From Flavobacterium sp. ALJ2 (lineage in GTDB: Bacteria > Bacteroidota > Bacteroidia > Flavobacteriales > Flavobacteriaceae), in contig NZ_JADNRC010000004.1 of the NCBI RefSeq assembly GCF_015594725.1, positions 124,001-188,000 of the forward strand: a stretch of 64,000 nt of DNA. Direction: 5' to 3'. Every line of letters begins with the position of its first letter. The stretch's first letter is position 1. Shown piece after piece: positions 53,660 through 61,751 of this stretch. Both the position numbers and the translations under genes were made by a program. The notes beneath the pieces were generated by a model, which did no database searches, was not told the origin of the DNA, and saw nothing but the letters and a program-made list of their open reading frames with translations.

Positions 53660-54004
53660 TTATTTTAATTCCAAAGCAGTTCCTTCAAACTGAATTCCAT
53701 CCCAACTTAAGTTGATGAAATTTCTAATGTTTTGGTGATTCGTTCCGTTTGGGTCTTTTAAAACTTCTTCAAAATAAAAAGCACCAAAACATGCTAAAGT
53801 TTCTTCTTTGCTTAAATTTTGCAATTTTGCGAAAGCAAATAATTTACAAGACCCTGAGTTTTCACCAGCGGCATTGTGTTGAGTTCCGTTTTGGAAAGTA
53901 GTTGGAGTAAATGTGTAGTTTTCTTCGATTACTGCAATAGTTTCAGGAAAAGCTATTGATTTTGGATTCTGCTTTAATTTTTCTAAAAAGGCTTGAATGC
54001 TCAT
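53660..54004 (-). CDS. HopJ type III effector family protein
   Basis: 114 residues from the ATG at 54004 (MSIQAFLEKLKQN); the longer frame to 54100 starts inside a palindromic repeat and has no support. Family traits: FEETIAVIEENYTFTPT-like segment (FPETIAVIEENY), FQNG, NAAGENSGSCKLFAF and FGAFYFEEVL. The family name comes from a Pseudomonas effector, but homologues are chromosomal, widespread and without secretion systems, so no virulence role is implied. Confidence 0.85.
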   Translation of the reverse strand: MSIQAFLEKLKQNPKSIAFPETIAVIEENYTFTPTTFQNGTQHNAAGENSGSCKLFAFAKLQNLSKEETLACFGAFYFEEVLKDPNGTNHQNIRNFINLSWDGIQFEGTALELK

Positions 54005-54039
54005 ATTATGTTTTGTTAATATCTTTAAAATGATCTTAA

Positions 54040-54100
54040 TTGTCAGTTCGAGCGGAGTCGAGAACCAATTGCTGCATCTCGACTCCGCTCGATGTGACAA
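54040..54100. repeat. Long inverted repeat (TCGAGCGGAGTCGAGA type)
   Basis: A perfect 16-bp core pair (54048-54063 and 54077-54092) with a 13-base loop, extended by partly paired TTGTCA/TGACAA ends to 24-base arms. Known as a dispersed Flavobacterium intergenic palindrome (TCGAGC...GCTCGA). GC-rich in an AT-rich genome, so probably a mobile or repeated extragenic element; it separates rsmI from the HopJ-like gene. Confidence 0.8.
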
Positions 54101-54124
54101 AATGGTATTTGAACTAACATCGTG

Positions 54125-54859
54125 TTAATCTTCTTCTTCCTCTTCTTCTGTATCCTTAGAAAATTTACTTTTCTTAGGTTCTTTTATTATTGTTTTTCCA
54201 GCAACTACCACGACAATTTCGCCACGTGGAGCTATTTTTTCAAAATGGGCTAATACTTCTTGAGCAGTTCCTCGAACATTTTCTTCGTGTAATTTTGATA
54301 ATTCTCTGCACACGCAAACTTGTCTGTCTTCGCCAAAATAAGTGATGAATTCGGCTAATGTTTTTACTAATTTATGTGGAGAAACATACAGAATCATAGT
54401 TCGTGTTTCTTCAGCAAGAGCCAAATAACGGGTTTGTCTTCCTTTTTTATCAGGCAAGAAACCTTCAAAAACAAACTTATCATTTGGTAACCCGCTATTT
54501 ACCAATGCAGGAACAAAAGCCGTTGCACCTGGTAAACATTCTACTTCGATTTTATTTTCGACACAAGCACGAGTAAGTAAAAAACCAGGGTCGGATATTG
54601 CAGGAGTTCCCGCATCCGAAATCAAGGCAATGGTTTCTCCCGCTTTTAATCTTGCAATTAAATTCTCGGTAGTCTTGTGCTCGTTATGCATATGATGGCT
54701 GTACATATGGGTACCGATATCAAAATGTTTTAAGAGTTTACCACTTGTACGAGTATCTTCGGCTAAAATTAAATCCACTTCTTTAAGAATGCGAATGGCT
54801 CGAAAAGTCATGTCTTCTAGGTTGCCAATAGGCGTGGGAACAATATATAATTTAGACAT
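54125..54859 (-). CDS. rsmI: 16S rRNA (cytidine1402-2'-O)-methyltransferase
   Basis: 244 residues, TP-methylase fold. SAM site and family motifs: MSKLYIVPTPIGNLEDMT at the start, LAEDTRTS, SDAGTPAISDPG, CLPGATAFVPAL and FEGFLP. Methylates C1402 of 16S rRNA. Acidic C-terminal tail (DTEEEEEED). Confidence 0.95.
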   Translation of the reverse strand: MSKLYIVPTPIGNLEDMTFRAIRILKEVDLILAEDTRTSGKLLKHFDIGTHMYSHHMHNEHKTTENLIARLKAGETIALISDAGTPAISDPGFLLTRACVENKIEVECLPGATAFVPALVNSGLPNDKFVFEGFLPDKKGRQTRYLALAEETRTMILYVSPHKLVKTLAEFITYFGEDRQVCVCRELSKLHEENVRGTAQEVLAHFEKIAPRGEIVVVVAGKTIIKEPKKSKFSKDTEEEEEED

Positions 54860-54875
54860 ATTTTTTTTAAATATT

Positions 54876-54947
54876 TAAACACAGATTACACAAATTAGAA
54901 TGCTGAAAAATTCACAAAAATAAATTAGTGTAAATCTGTTGGATTCG
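54876..54947. repeat. Degenerate dispersed repeat (ACAGATTACACAAATTA type)
   Basis: ACAGATTACACAAATTA and, further on, AAATTAGTGTAAATCTGT form an imperfect inverted repeat in the rsmI upstream gap. A fragment resembling it (CCACAGATTACAGAT) lies near 3985. A family of Flavobacterium intergenic repeats; no function known. Confidence 0.55.
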
Positions 54948-54950
54948 TGT

Positions 54951-55988
54951 TTATGAGAATTTTTTCTCAATAATATCCACAAAACGTTCTGCATACTCGT
55001 CTTTTCCTTCCCAGTTGTTGTAATCTGGTTTTACCATATTTTCAAGAAAATCGTTGGCTTCGTTAAAATTATCAAATGTAATTAGTTGATTTAAAACACG
55101 ATTGTAGTCTTCAGGACTATTTCCAAAAAGATGTTTTGTAAATGCAATACGGTCGTTAAGATCAATATGAAACCCCTTAGAAAGTTTCTGGTTCAAAGAA
55201 ACAGGTTTAGGCTCTTCTAAAATTGCTGTGTTTACTACTTCTTCCTTTTTTTCCTTAAATTCTGTTGGAGCAGGTGGAGTTGGGTCAGGAGATGCTGCTT
55301 CAAAACTATCTACTTTTACAAATTGTGCATTGCTATAATCGATACCCATTAAATCTTCAAAGGAAATATGAACAATGTCTGATTTTTCTGGAGTTTCAAC
55401 TTTTGTTTCTGGAGAAAAATCAAATGAAGGAGTGAAAGCTACAATTGGAGTTTCTATTTCTTCTTTTTCAATAATTTTTTCAGTTACTATTGGTTCTGGA
55501 ATTTCAGCAACAACCTCTTCTTCTACAGTTTCTTCTGTTTTACTTTTGATTGCTTCTTTTAAAAAGGGTTCAGGAATCTCTTCAATTGATTCAGGGGTTT
55601 CTGAAACAGTTTCTTCGATGATTTCTTCAGTCGTGCTTTCTATTGCTTCATTTACTACTGTTACTGGTTCTGGAACTTTTTCAATAGGAGTTTCTAGGAC
55701 CTCACTTACAATGGTTTCTTCTTTTGCAATTGGCTCTTCAATTATAATAGATTTCTCAGATTGAATTATTTCTTCCTTTTCAAATGCAGCTTCAATTGTA
55801 GTATCTATTTGAGCGCGACCAATGGTTGGTTTAGTTTCTTCAAAATTCTCATCAATAAATTTTAAAACAGCTAATTTTTCATATAATTTCTGCGTTTCAA
55901 GATATAATTGATTGATATCGGACTTGTTCTTAAGTTTTAAAATTCGATGTGCAATGCTGATTAAATCGGCTTCCAATTTTTTTTTCAT
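54951..55988 (-). CDS. Conserved acidic repeat-rich protein of unknown function
   Basis: 345 residues in three parts: a helical N-terminus (about 1-55, MKKKLEADLISIAHRILK), a long low-complexity acidic middle (about 60-230) made of Glu/Ile/Val-Pro repeats such as EEPIAKEETIVSEV, and a conserved helical C-terminus (about 270-345) with LNDRIAFTKHLFGNSPEDYNR. Probably a cytoplasmic scaffold or tether of unknown role, typical of Bacteroidota. The middle is likely disordered. Confidence 0.75.
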   Translation of the reverse strand: MKKKLEADLISIAHRILKLKNKSDINQLYLETQKLYEKLAVLKFIDENFEETKPTIGRAQIDTTIEAAFEKEEIIQSEKSIIIEEPIAKEETIVSEVLETPIEKVPEPVTVVNEAIESTTEEIIEETVSETPESIEEIPEPFLKEAIKSKTEETVEEEVVAEIPEPIVTEKIIEKEEIETPIVAFTPSFDFSPETKVETPEKSDIVHISFEDLMGIDYSNAQFVKVDSFEAASPDPTPPAPTEFKEKKEEVVNTAILEEPKPVSLNQKLSKGFHIDLNDRIAFTKHLFGNSPEDYNRVLNQLITFDNFNEANDFLENMVKPDYNNWEGKDEYAERFVDIIEKKFS

Positions 55989-56133
55989 AACGTTTGAAAA
56001 TTATAATGAGTTAGGCATGTTTATTAATGTGTATTTTTCTGAATGAAATCAAAAAATGAAAGAAACATTGTGCAATATTCTTTTTATTTATTTAAATAAC
56101 TGCTCTTGAATCTTCGATTTGATAAAATTTTTC

Positions 56134-56141
56134 TACTTTTG
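56134..56141 (+). promoter_or_regulatory. Candidate -7 element of the thymidine kinase gene
   Basis: TACTTTTG fits TAnnTTTG, 90 bases before the ATG at 56232, implying a long leader. Confidence 0.4.
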
Positions 56142-56231
56142 AAAAACGTAAAAGCATTGAATTTTTATGTTGATTTATTACTTGTACAAAGTAATGAAAA
56201 CTATTCATTTTTAAAGGTAGAAAAATACAAA

Positions 56232-56822
56232 ATGTTTCTCGAAAATACAGTAAATCACAAAGAACAATTTGGTTGGATTGAAGTCATTTGTGGATCAATG
56301 TTTTCGGGTAAAACCGAAGAGTTAATTCGCAGATTAAAACGTGCTCAATTTGCCAAACAAAAAGTAGAAATTTTTAAACCTGCTGTTGATATCCGCTATC
56401 ATGACGAAATGGTTGTGTCGCATGATTCCAATGAGATTCGTTCAACACCAGTTCCTGCAGCAGCTAATATTGCTATTCTAGCACAAGGCTGTGACGTTGT
56501 TGGGATTGATGAAGCTCAGTTTTTTGATGATGAAATTATTACAGTATGTAATGATCTTGCTAATCAGGGAATTCGTGTAATAGTTGCAGGGTTGGACATG
56601 GATTTTAAAGGGAATCCGTTTGGTCCGATGCCAGGACTGATGGCAACAGCCGAATATGTGACTAAAGTGCATGCGGTTTGTACAAGAACAGGAAATCTTG
56701 CCAATTATAGCTTTCGTAAGACAGATAATGATAAATTGGTTATGCTCGGTGAAACCGAAGAGTATGAACCATTAAGTCGTGCAGCATATTATAATGCAAT
56801 GAAAAAAAATCAGGAAAAATAA
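56232..56822 (+). CDS. tdk: Thymidine kinase
   Basis: 196 residues from the ATG at 56232 ([10 protein letters not shown]); an upstream frame from 56106 starts with TTG and is not used. Walker [15 protein letters not shown] and [13 protein letters not shown] are present. The two Cys pairs that bind zinc in other type II kinases are mostly gone: the first keeps one Cys (VCTRTGN) and the second has none at the C-terminus, as in other flavobacterial enzymes. Salvages thymidine in the cytoplasm. Confidence 0.94.
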   Translation: MFLENTVNHKEQFGWIEVICGSMFSGKTEELIRRLKRAQFAKQKVEIFKPAVDIRYHDEMVVSHDSNEIRSTPVPAAANIAILAQGCDVVGIDEAQFFDDEIITVCNDLANQGIRVIVAGLDMDFKGNPFGPMPGLMATAEYVTKVHAVCTRTGNLANYSFRKTDNDKLVMLGETEEYEPLSRAAYYNAMKKNQEK

Positions 56823-56867
56823 ATTGTTTTCCTTCTGCTATTCTAAATAATTTTAAGCTTAAAAACG

Positions 56868-57305
56868 ATGCAAGAAAAAACGAGTAAAAGAAAACAGAAT
56901 ATTTGGTTAATAGTTCCAATCGTAATTGCAGTAATTTTGGTAGGCTTCTTTCAGTTTTATTTTTATGAAAGTGCCGACGAAGTAAAAAATGAAGTAAAAG
57001 AGTTGGTGGCTAAGTACAATAAAAATTGCCCTTTGGCAATTCAGGAAGGAATTCGTTTAGATAGTGTGAGCTTGCATCAGGATAGAGTTGTGCAATACAA
57101 TTTGACTTTGTTAAATGTAGAAAAAGAAACAGCTGATGTTGCGGTTATACATGAAGAAATCGAAAAGAGTCTGTTGAGTACAGCCAAAGCAAATTCAGGT
57201 CTTAAAGTTTTTAGGGAAAATGATTTTACATTGGTTTATAGTTATAATGACAAAAAGAAAGTGTTTTTGTTTAAAGTTACAATTATCCCAAGTCAGTATA
57301 AATAA
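56868..57305 (+). CDS. Membrane-anchored protein of unknown function
   Basis: 145 residues: a basic N-terminus, one transmembrane helix (about 13-32, IWLIVPIVIAVILVGFFQFY) and an outside domain of alpha/beta type (LVAKYNKNCPLAIQEGIRLD...). The conserved CPLAIQ segment is common in small Bacteroidota membrane proteins. Role unknown. Confidence 0.72.
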   Translation: MQEKTSKRKQNIWLIVPIVIAVILVGFFQFYFYESADEVKNEVKELVAKYNKNCPLAIQEGIRLDSVSLHQDRVVQYNLTLLNVEKETADVAVIHEEIEKSLLSTAKANSGLKVFRENDFTLVYSYNDKKKVFLFKVTIIPSQYK

Positions 57306-57325
57306 ATAATTCTTTATATAAAATA

Positions 57326-57360
57326 ACCCGACAGGTTCTTGAAACTTGTCGGGTTTATTT
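57326..57360. terminator. Bidirectional terminator between the membrane protein and rpoN
   Basis: AACCCGACA (57326-57334) and TGTCGGGTT (57348-57356) perfect stem, A-rich before and T-rich after. Confidence 0.88.
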
Positions 57361-57381
57361 TATATTTTGAAAATGTAATAG

Positions 57382-58845
57382 TTACATTTTTTTACGCATT
57401 CTTGCTACAGGAATATCAAGTTGCTCGCGGTATTTTGCAATAGTTCTTCGGGCAATAGGATATCCTTTTTCCTTTAGAATTTCAGCAAGTTGATCATCTG
57501 GAAGCGGTTTCTTTTTATCTTCTTCTTCAATTGTATTTTGTAAAATCTTCTTGATTTCTAAAGTCGAAACATCTTCACCCTGGTCATTCTTCATTGCTTC
57601 CGAGAAGAATTCTTTTATCAGTTTTGTTCCATAGGGAGTTTCTACATATTTGCTATTGGCAACGCGTGAAATAGTCGAAATATCTAGCCCAACCATATCG
57701 GCGATATCTTTGAGGATCATCGGTTTTAGCTTGGTTTCATCACCATCTAGAAAATATTCTTCCTGATAATGCATTATTGCATTCATAGTTACGTATAATG
57801 TTTCCTGACGTTGGCGAATAGCATCTATAAACCATTTAGCAGAATCTAGTTTTTGTTTTATAAATTGTACAGCATCTTTTTGCGCCGTCGATTTATCTCT
57901 GGAATCTTTATAGGTCTGCATCATTTCCTGATAATCTTTGGAAACATGTAGTGATGGGGCATTTCTTCCGTTTAAGGTTAACTCAAGTTCACCATCAACA
58001 ATGCGGATCGCAAAATCGGGAACTACATTTTCAGTAACTTTATTGTTTCCTGTAAATGCGCCTCCTGGCTTTGGATTCAATCGTTCTATTTCATGAACTG
58101 CCTTTTTTAGCTGTTCGTTCGAAACATTATATTTCTGTAACAGTTTATCATAATGCTTTTTGGTAAAAGCATCAAATTGATTCTCGATAATATCGATTGC
58201 CAATTCTACATATTCTGTTGGAGTTCTGTGTTTTAATTGTAGCAATAAGCATTCCTGTAAATCACGTGCGCCAACGCCTGAAGGCTCCAGTTCGTGAATT
58301 ACATGTAGCATTTTTTCGACTGTTGCTTCGTCGGTATAAATACCTTGTGTAAAAGCCATATCATCTACAATGTCCGGAATACTTCTTCGTATGTATCCCA
58401 TGTCATCGATACTTCCTACTAGAAATTCAGCTATTTCGCGCTCTTCATCGTTTAAGATAAAAGTATTTAACTGATTAATTAAATCCTGATGAAAACTAAC
58501 TGGTGATGCAAATGGAGTTTCGCGCTCTTGATCATCATCACTATAGTTATTGGCTTGTGTTTTGTAATCTGGAGTATCGTCGTCGCTTAAATATTCATCA
58601 ATGTTAATATCATCTGCTTCGATTCTGTCAGACTCTGCGTCATCATAATCATCGTAATCTTCATTCGCAAATTCATCCGCTTCGAAATCTTCTTCTTTTC
58701 CAGCTTCTAAAGCTGGATTTTCGTTCATTTCTTCTAATAAACGTTGTTCAAATGCTTGCGTAGGCAATTGAATTAACTTCATCAGCTGAATTTGCTGTGG
58801 AGATAATTTTTGAGATAATTTTAAATTTAAAAATTGCTTTAGCAT
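57382..58845 (-). CDS. rpoN: RNA polymerase sigma-54 factor
   Basis: 487 residues. Region I (LNLKLSQKLSPQQIQLMKLIQLPT), an acidic region II (about 45-105, EEDFEADEFANEDYDD), the core-binding region with LEPSGVGARDLQECLLLQ, and the RpoN box RRTIAKYRE at the C-terminus. It partners activators such as the NtrC-type regulator at 37.5 kb. Single-gene unit, preceded by a repeat. Confidence 0.96.
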   Translation of the reverse strand: MLKQFLNLKLSQKLSPQQIQLMKLIQLPTQAFEQRLLEEMNENPALEAGKEEDFEADEFANEDYDDYDDAESDRIEADDINIDEYLSDDDTPDYKTQANNYSDDDQERETPFASPVSFHQDLINQLNTFILNDEEREIAEFLVGSIDDMGYIRRSIPDIVDDMAFTQGIYTDEATVEKMLHVIHELEPSGVGARDLQECLLLQLKHRTPTEYVELAIDIIENQFDAFTKKHYDKLLQKYNVSNEQLKKAVHEIERLNPKPGGAFTGNNKVTENVVPDFAIRIVDGELELTLNGRNAPSLHVSKDYQEMMQTYKDSRDKSTAQKDAVQFIKQKLDSAKWFIDAIRQRQETLYVTMNAIMHYQEEYFLDGDETKLKPMILKDIADMVGLDISTISRVANSKYVETPYGTKLIKEFFSEAMKNDQGEDVSTLEIKKILQNTIEEEDKKKPLPDDQLAEILKEKGYPIARRTIAKYREQLDIPVARMRKKM

Positions 58846-58857
58846 TTATTTTTGTTT

Positions 58858-58915
58858 GAAAGTTCAAAGTTTCAAGTTTCAAGTTGCACAAACCTGAAAC
58901 CTGAAACTTGAAACA
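58858..58915. repeat. GTTTCAA/TTGAAAC repeat between asnS and rpoN
   Basis: GTTCAAAGTTTCAAGTTTCAAG then, inverted, ACCTGAAACCTGAAACTTGAAAC. Tandem 8-base units in both orientations that can fold into a long hairpin. A common type of Flavobacterium intergenic repeat; could end asnS transcription. Confidence 0.65.
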
Positions 58916-58934
58916 TTTTTTTAAACTTTATTTT

Positions 58935-60383
58935 TTAAAATTCTGCATTTCCAGGAGTTCTTGGGAAAGGAATTACGTCACGTATGTTTGTCATTCCGGT
59001 AACAAACAATACCAAACGTTCAAAGCCTAAACCAAAACCTGAGTGAGTTGCCGAACCGAATCTTCTCGTGTCTAAATACCATGATAATTCTTCTTCGTCA
59101 ATTTCTAAAGCTTTCATTTTCTCGATTAAAACGTCATAACGTTCTTCTCTTTCAGAACCTCCAACGATTTCTCCAATTCCAGGAAAAAGGATATCCATTG
59201 CACGAACTGTTTCTCTTCCTGGTTCAGTGTTATCATTTAAACGCATGTAAAACGCTTTAATATTTGCTGGGTAATCAAATAAAATTACTGGGCATTTAAA
59301 GTGTTTTTCAACTAAATAACGTTCGTGTTCTGATTGTAAATCAGCTCCCCATTCGTTAATGATATAATTAAATTTTTTCTTTTTATTTGGAGTAGAATCT
59401 CTCAAAATATCGATTGCTTCAGTATAAGAAACGCGTTTGAAATTGTTTTCTAATACGAAGTTTAATTTTTCTAATAAGGGCATTTCGCTTCTTTCTGCCT
59501 GAGGTTTTGATTTTTCTTCGTCAAGTAATCTAGTTTCTAAAAATTTCAAATCATCCTGACATTTGTCTAACGCATATTTAATTACATACTGAATAAAATC
59601 TTCAGCCAAATCCATATTGTCATCCAAATCATTAAACGCAACTTCTGGCTCAATCATCCAAAACTCAGCCAAATGGCGAGAAGTATTTGAGTTTTCTGCT
59701 CTAAAAGTTGGTCCAAAAGTATAAATTTGCCCTAAAGCCATTGCATAAGTTTCTCCTTCTAATTGTCCAGAAACTGTTAAGTTTGTTTCTTTTTCGAAAA
59801 AATCTTCTTTATAATTTATCTTTCCATCTTCTGTTCTTGGAGGGTTATCAAAAGATAAGGCAGTAACTTTAAACATTTCCCCAGCACCTTCAGCGTCCGA
59901 ACCAGTGATTATTGGTGTGTTTACATACACAAAGCCCTTTTCTTGAAAATAGCTATGTACAGCATATGATAACACTGAACGAACACGCATTATTGCTCCA
60001 AACATATTGGTTCGTACACGTAAATGTGCATTTTCGCGTAAGAAGTCTAAGCTTGGTTTATTTTTTGGCTGTATCGGAAATTTTTCAGCATCCGAATCTC
60101 CTAATATTTCTAGTTTTAAAACTTGAATTTCGACATTCTGACCAGCACCTTTACTTTCTATCAAAGTTCCAGTTACTGAAACCGCAGCACCAGTGGTAAT
60201 TCTTCTTAAAGTTTCATCTGGTGTATTCTCAAAATCAACAACACATTGTATATTATTAATGGTAGACCCGTCATTAAGCGCAATAAATTGATTGTTTCTA
60301 AATGTTCTCACCCAACCTTTTGCATTTACCTCTTGAAGCGTCTTTGTACCGTTTAGTAAGTCTTTAACTTTAGTATGTTTCAT
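58935..60383 (-). CDS. asnS: Asparaginyl-tRNA synthetase
   Basis: 482 residues, class II. OB-fold tRNA-binding domain first (about 15-100, [21 protein letters not shown]), then motif 2 ([20 protein letters not shown]) and motif 3 ([15 protein letters not shown]). The signatures distinguish it from AspRS (e.g. [11 protein letters not shown]). Charges tRNA-Asn. Confidence 0.96.
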   Translation of the reverse strand: MKHTKVKDLLNGTKTLQEVNAKGWVRTFRNNQFIALNDGSTINNIQCVVDFENTPDETLRRITTGAAVSVTGTLIESKGAGQNVEIQVLKLEILGDSDAEKFPIQPKNKPSLDFLRENAHLRVRTNMFGAIMRVRSVLSYAVHSYFQEKGFVYVNTPIITGSDAEGAGEMFKVTALSFDNPPRTEDGKINYKEDFFEKETNLTVSGQLEGETYAMALGQIYTFGPTFRAENSNTSRHLAEFWMIEPEVAFNDLDDNMDLAEDFIQYVIKYALDKCQDDLKFLETRLLDEEKSKPQAERSEMPLLEKLNFVLENNFKRVSYTEAIDILRDSTPNKKKKFNYIINEWGADLQSEHERYLVEKHFKCPVILFDYPANIKAFYMRLNDNTEPGRETVRAMDILFPGIGEIVGGSEREERYDVLIEKMKALEIDEEELSWYLDTRRFGSATHSGFGLGFERLVLFVTGMTNIRDVIPFPRTPGNAEF

Positions 60384-60428
60384 TTTAAGTATAAAATTGA
60401 TATTAAAAATTGTCTTTCAATCGAATTG

Positions 60429-60436
60429 CAAATATA
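60429..60436 (-). promoter_or_regulatory. Candidate -7 element of asnS
   Basis: TATATTTG on the minus strand, 46 bases before the asnS start codon. Confidence 0.5.
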
Positions 60437-60667
60437 ATCGAAATGTTTGTAAATGCCATAAGGACTCAATTGTAATTAGAAAATGTGTCGATTTGGTATT
60501 TGGTTAATTAGAAAATGAGATAATGTACCAATTAGGAAACTAGAAAATGGACAAATCTTGCTAGTTTTTTATCCTGTAGTTTTTTTGATATCTAATTTAC
60601 AAGATACTATATTGTTCCTGATAAGTTTTAAACTTGTTGGATATTTAATTGAATGATATAGTAAAAA

Positions 60668-60706
60668 ATTACCCCCGATAGATTTTTAAACCTATCGGGG
60701 GTAATT
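60668..60706. terminator. Strong hairpin after the zinc peptidase gene
   Basis: ATTACCCCCGATAG and CTATCGGGGGTAAT pair perfectly around ATTTTTAAAC; GC-rich for this genome. Confidence 0.8.
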
Positions 60707-60728
60707 ATCTTATTGACACATGATCTGA

Positions 60729-61415
60729 TTAGTTTCTTCTTCCTCCCATGTATATAGAGACATAATATAATAAAGTAGCAATTGAACCAATAGCCGCTAC
60801 TACATAAGTTCTAGCAGCCCATTTCAGAGCATCTTTAGCGCCAGCTTGTTCTTGTTGTGTAAGCATTCGTTTACTTTCTAACCAAGCGAGAGCACGATTA
60901 CTAGCATCATATTCTACGGGCAAAGTCACAATTGAAAATATAGTCGTTGCTGCAAAAATTATAATCCCAATTAATAATAACTGTGGAAAAGTTTTAAGCA
61001 TTAAAATACCCGCAAGTAAAATCCATTGCATGTAAGAAGAAGCAACGCTTACAATTGGCACTAATTTAGAACGCATTGTTAGCCATTGGTAACCTACGGC
61101 ATGTTGTACAGCGTGCCCACATTCGTGTGCAGCAACGGCAGCCGCAGCAGCATTACGTTGGTTATAAACGGCTTCACTTAAATTTACTGTTTTGTCTACT
61201 GGATTATAGTGATCCGTTAACTGGCCTGGTGTCGAAATTACTCTTACATCACGAATACCATTATCAGCAAGCATTTTTTCGGCAATCTCAGCACCAGTCA
61301 TTCCGTTTTGTAATTGCAATTTCGAATATAGTTCGAATTTACTCTTCAGTCTTGAACTAACTAACCAGCTAAATAACATAATCGCTCCAGCAAGAATTAA
61401 ATAACTCGTTCCCAT
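60729..61415 (-). CDS. Zinc metallopeptidase, membrane (YugP-like)
   Basis: 228 residues with an N-terminal membrane helix (about 3-20), the HExxH zinc motif AHECGHAVQ at about 96-104 and three hydrophobic segments after it. This is the DUF2227/Zn_peptidase_2 family; substrates are unknown. Start ATG at 61415. Acts at the membrane. Confidence 0.9.
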   Translation of the reverse strand: MGTSYLILAGAIMLFSWLVSSRLKSKFELYSKLQLQNGMTGAEIAEKMLADNGIRDVRVISTPGQLTDHYNPVDKTVNLSEAVYNQRNAAAAAVAAHECGHAVQHAVGYQWLTMRSKLVPIVSVASSYMQWILLAGILMLKTFPQLLLIGIIIFAATTIFSIVTLPVEYDASNRALAWLESKRMLTQQEQAGAKDALKWAARTYVVAAIGSIATLLYYVSIYMGGRRN

Positions 61416-61512
61416 ATCTTTTTGTTTTTTAGTTTATTGTTTAAAGTTACTAGATAAATAGCAATTTCTGAACCAAATTAAAAAAATGTCATTTTGTCAT
61501 TTTTAAAATAAA

Positions 61513-61550
61513 AAAATCCAAATTCCAACATGCATTGGAATTTGGATTTT
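61513..61550. terminator. Hairpin between zinc peptidase and leuS
   Basis: 16-bp arms AAAATCCAAATTCCAA (61513-61528) and complement (61535-61550) with loop CATGCA; the loop plus flanks are themselves palindromic. Confidence 0.65.
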
Positions 61551-61568
61551 AAATATTGCATAATTAAT

Positions 61569-61710
61569 TTTAACACATAGAAACATAAGTTTTGCACTCT
61601 CAGAAAAGGTGTTTCACTTGTTTTAAATGCACACAGTCAGCTATGTGAAAGAAATATATTTCTTTTTTTGCTCTTTTTTACACATAAAAGCTATGTTTCT
61701 ATGTGTTAAA
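61569..61710. repeat. MITE-like unit with 19-bp terminal inverted repeats
   Basis: Ends TTTAACACATAGAAACATA (61569-61587) and its complement (61692-61710) bound 104 bases of non-coding DNA containing GCTATGTGAAAG. No clear target-site duplication. The CACATAGAAACATA sequence is of a type seen as a dispersed extragenic repeat in flavobacteria; whether it is mobile is unknown. Confidence 0.6.
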
Positions 61711-61751
61711 TGAAATTTAAACGAATTATAACCAACGGGTTAATGTGTGTA

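Larger units (their letters stand above)
60384..60728. other. 345-base spacer with asnS promoter and a terminator
   Basis: Holds the -7 box of asnS at 60429-60436 (TATATTTG on the minus strand), AT-rich spacer repeats (TTAGAAAATG-type between 60475 and 60560) and a strong hairpin at 60669-60705 (ATTACCCCCGATAG / CTATCGGGGGTAAT) that ends the zinc peptidase transcript. No gene. Confidence 0.65.
61416..61751. other. 336-base spacer with terminator hairpin and MITE-like repeat
   Basis: Two structures: a 16-bp perfect stem AAAATCCAAATTCCAA/TTGGAATTTGGATTTT (61513-61550) and a 142-base unit with 19-bp terminal inverted repeats (61569-61710). No gene. Confidence 0.7.

Noticed and set aside
53660..54004. 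Type III effector implying virulence
   Set aside because: HopJ-like proteins are widespread housekeeping-type genes in bacteria without type III secretion; no secretion genes are near.
54005..54100. N-terminal extension of the HopJ-like gene
   Set aside because: It is encoded by the palindromic repeat; the family start is at 54004.
56106..56231. N-terminal extension of thymidine kinase
   Set aside because: It begins with TTG, has no homology-like content and crosses a likely -7 box; the ATG at 56232 gives a normal-length enzyme.
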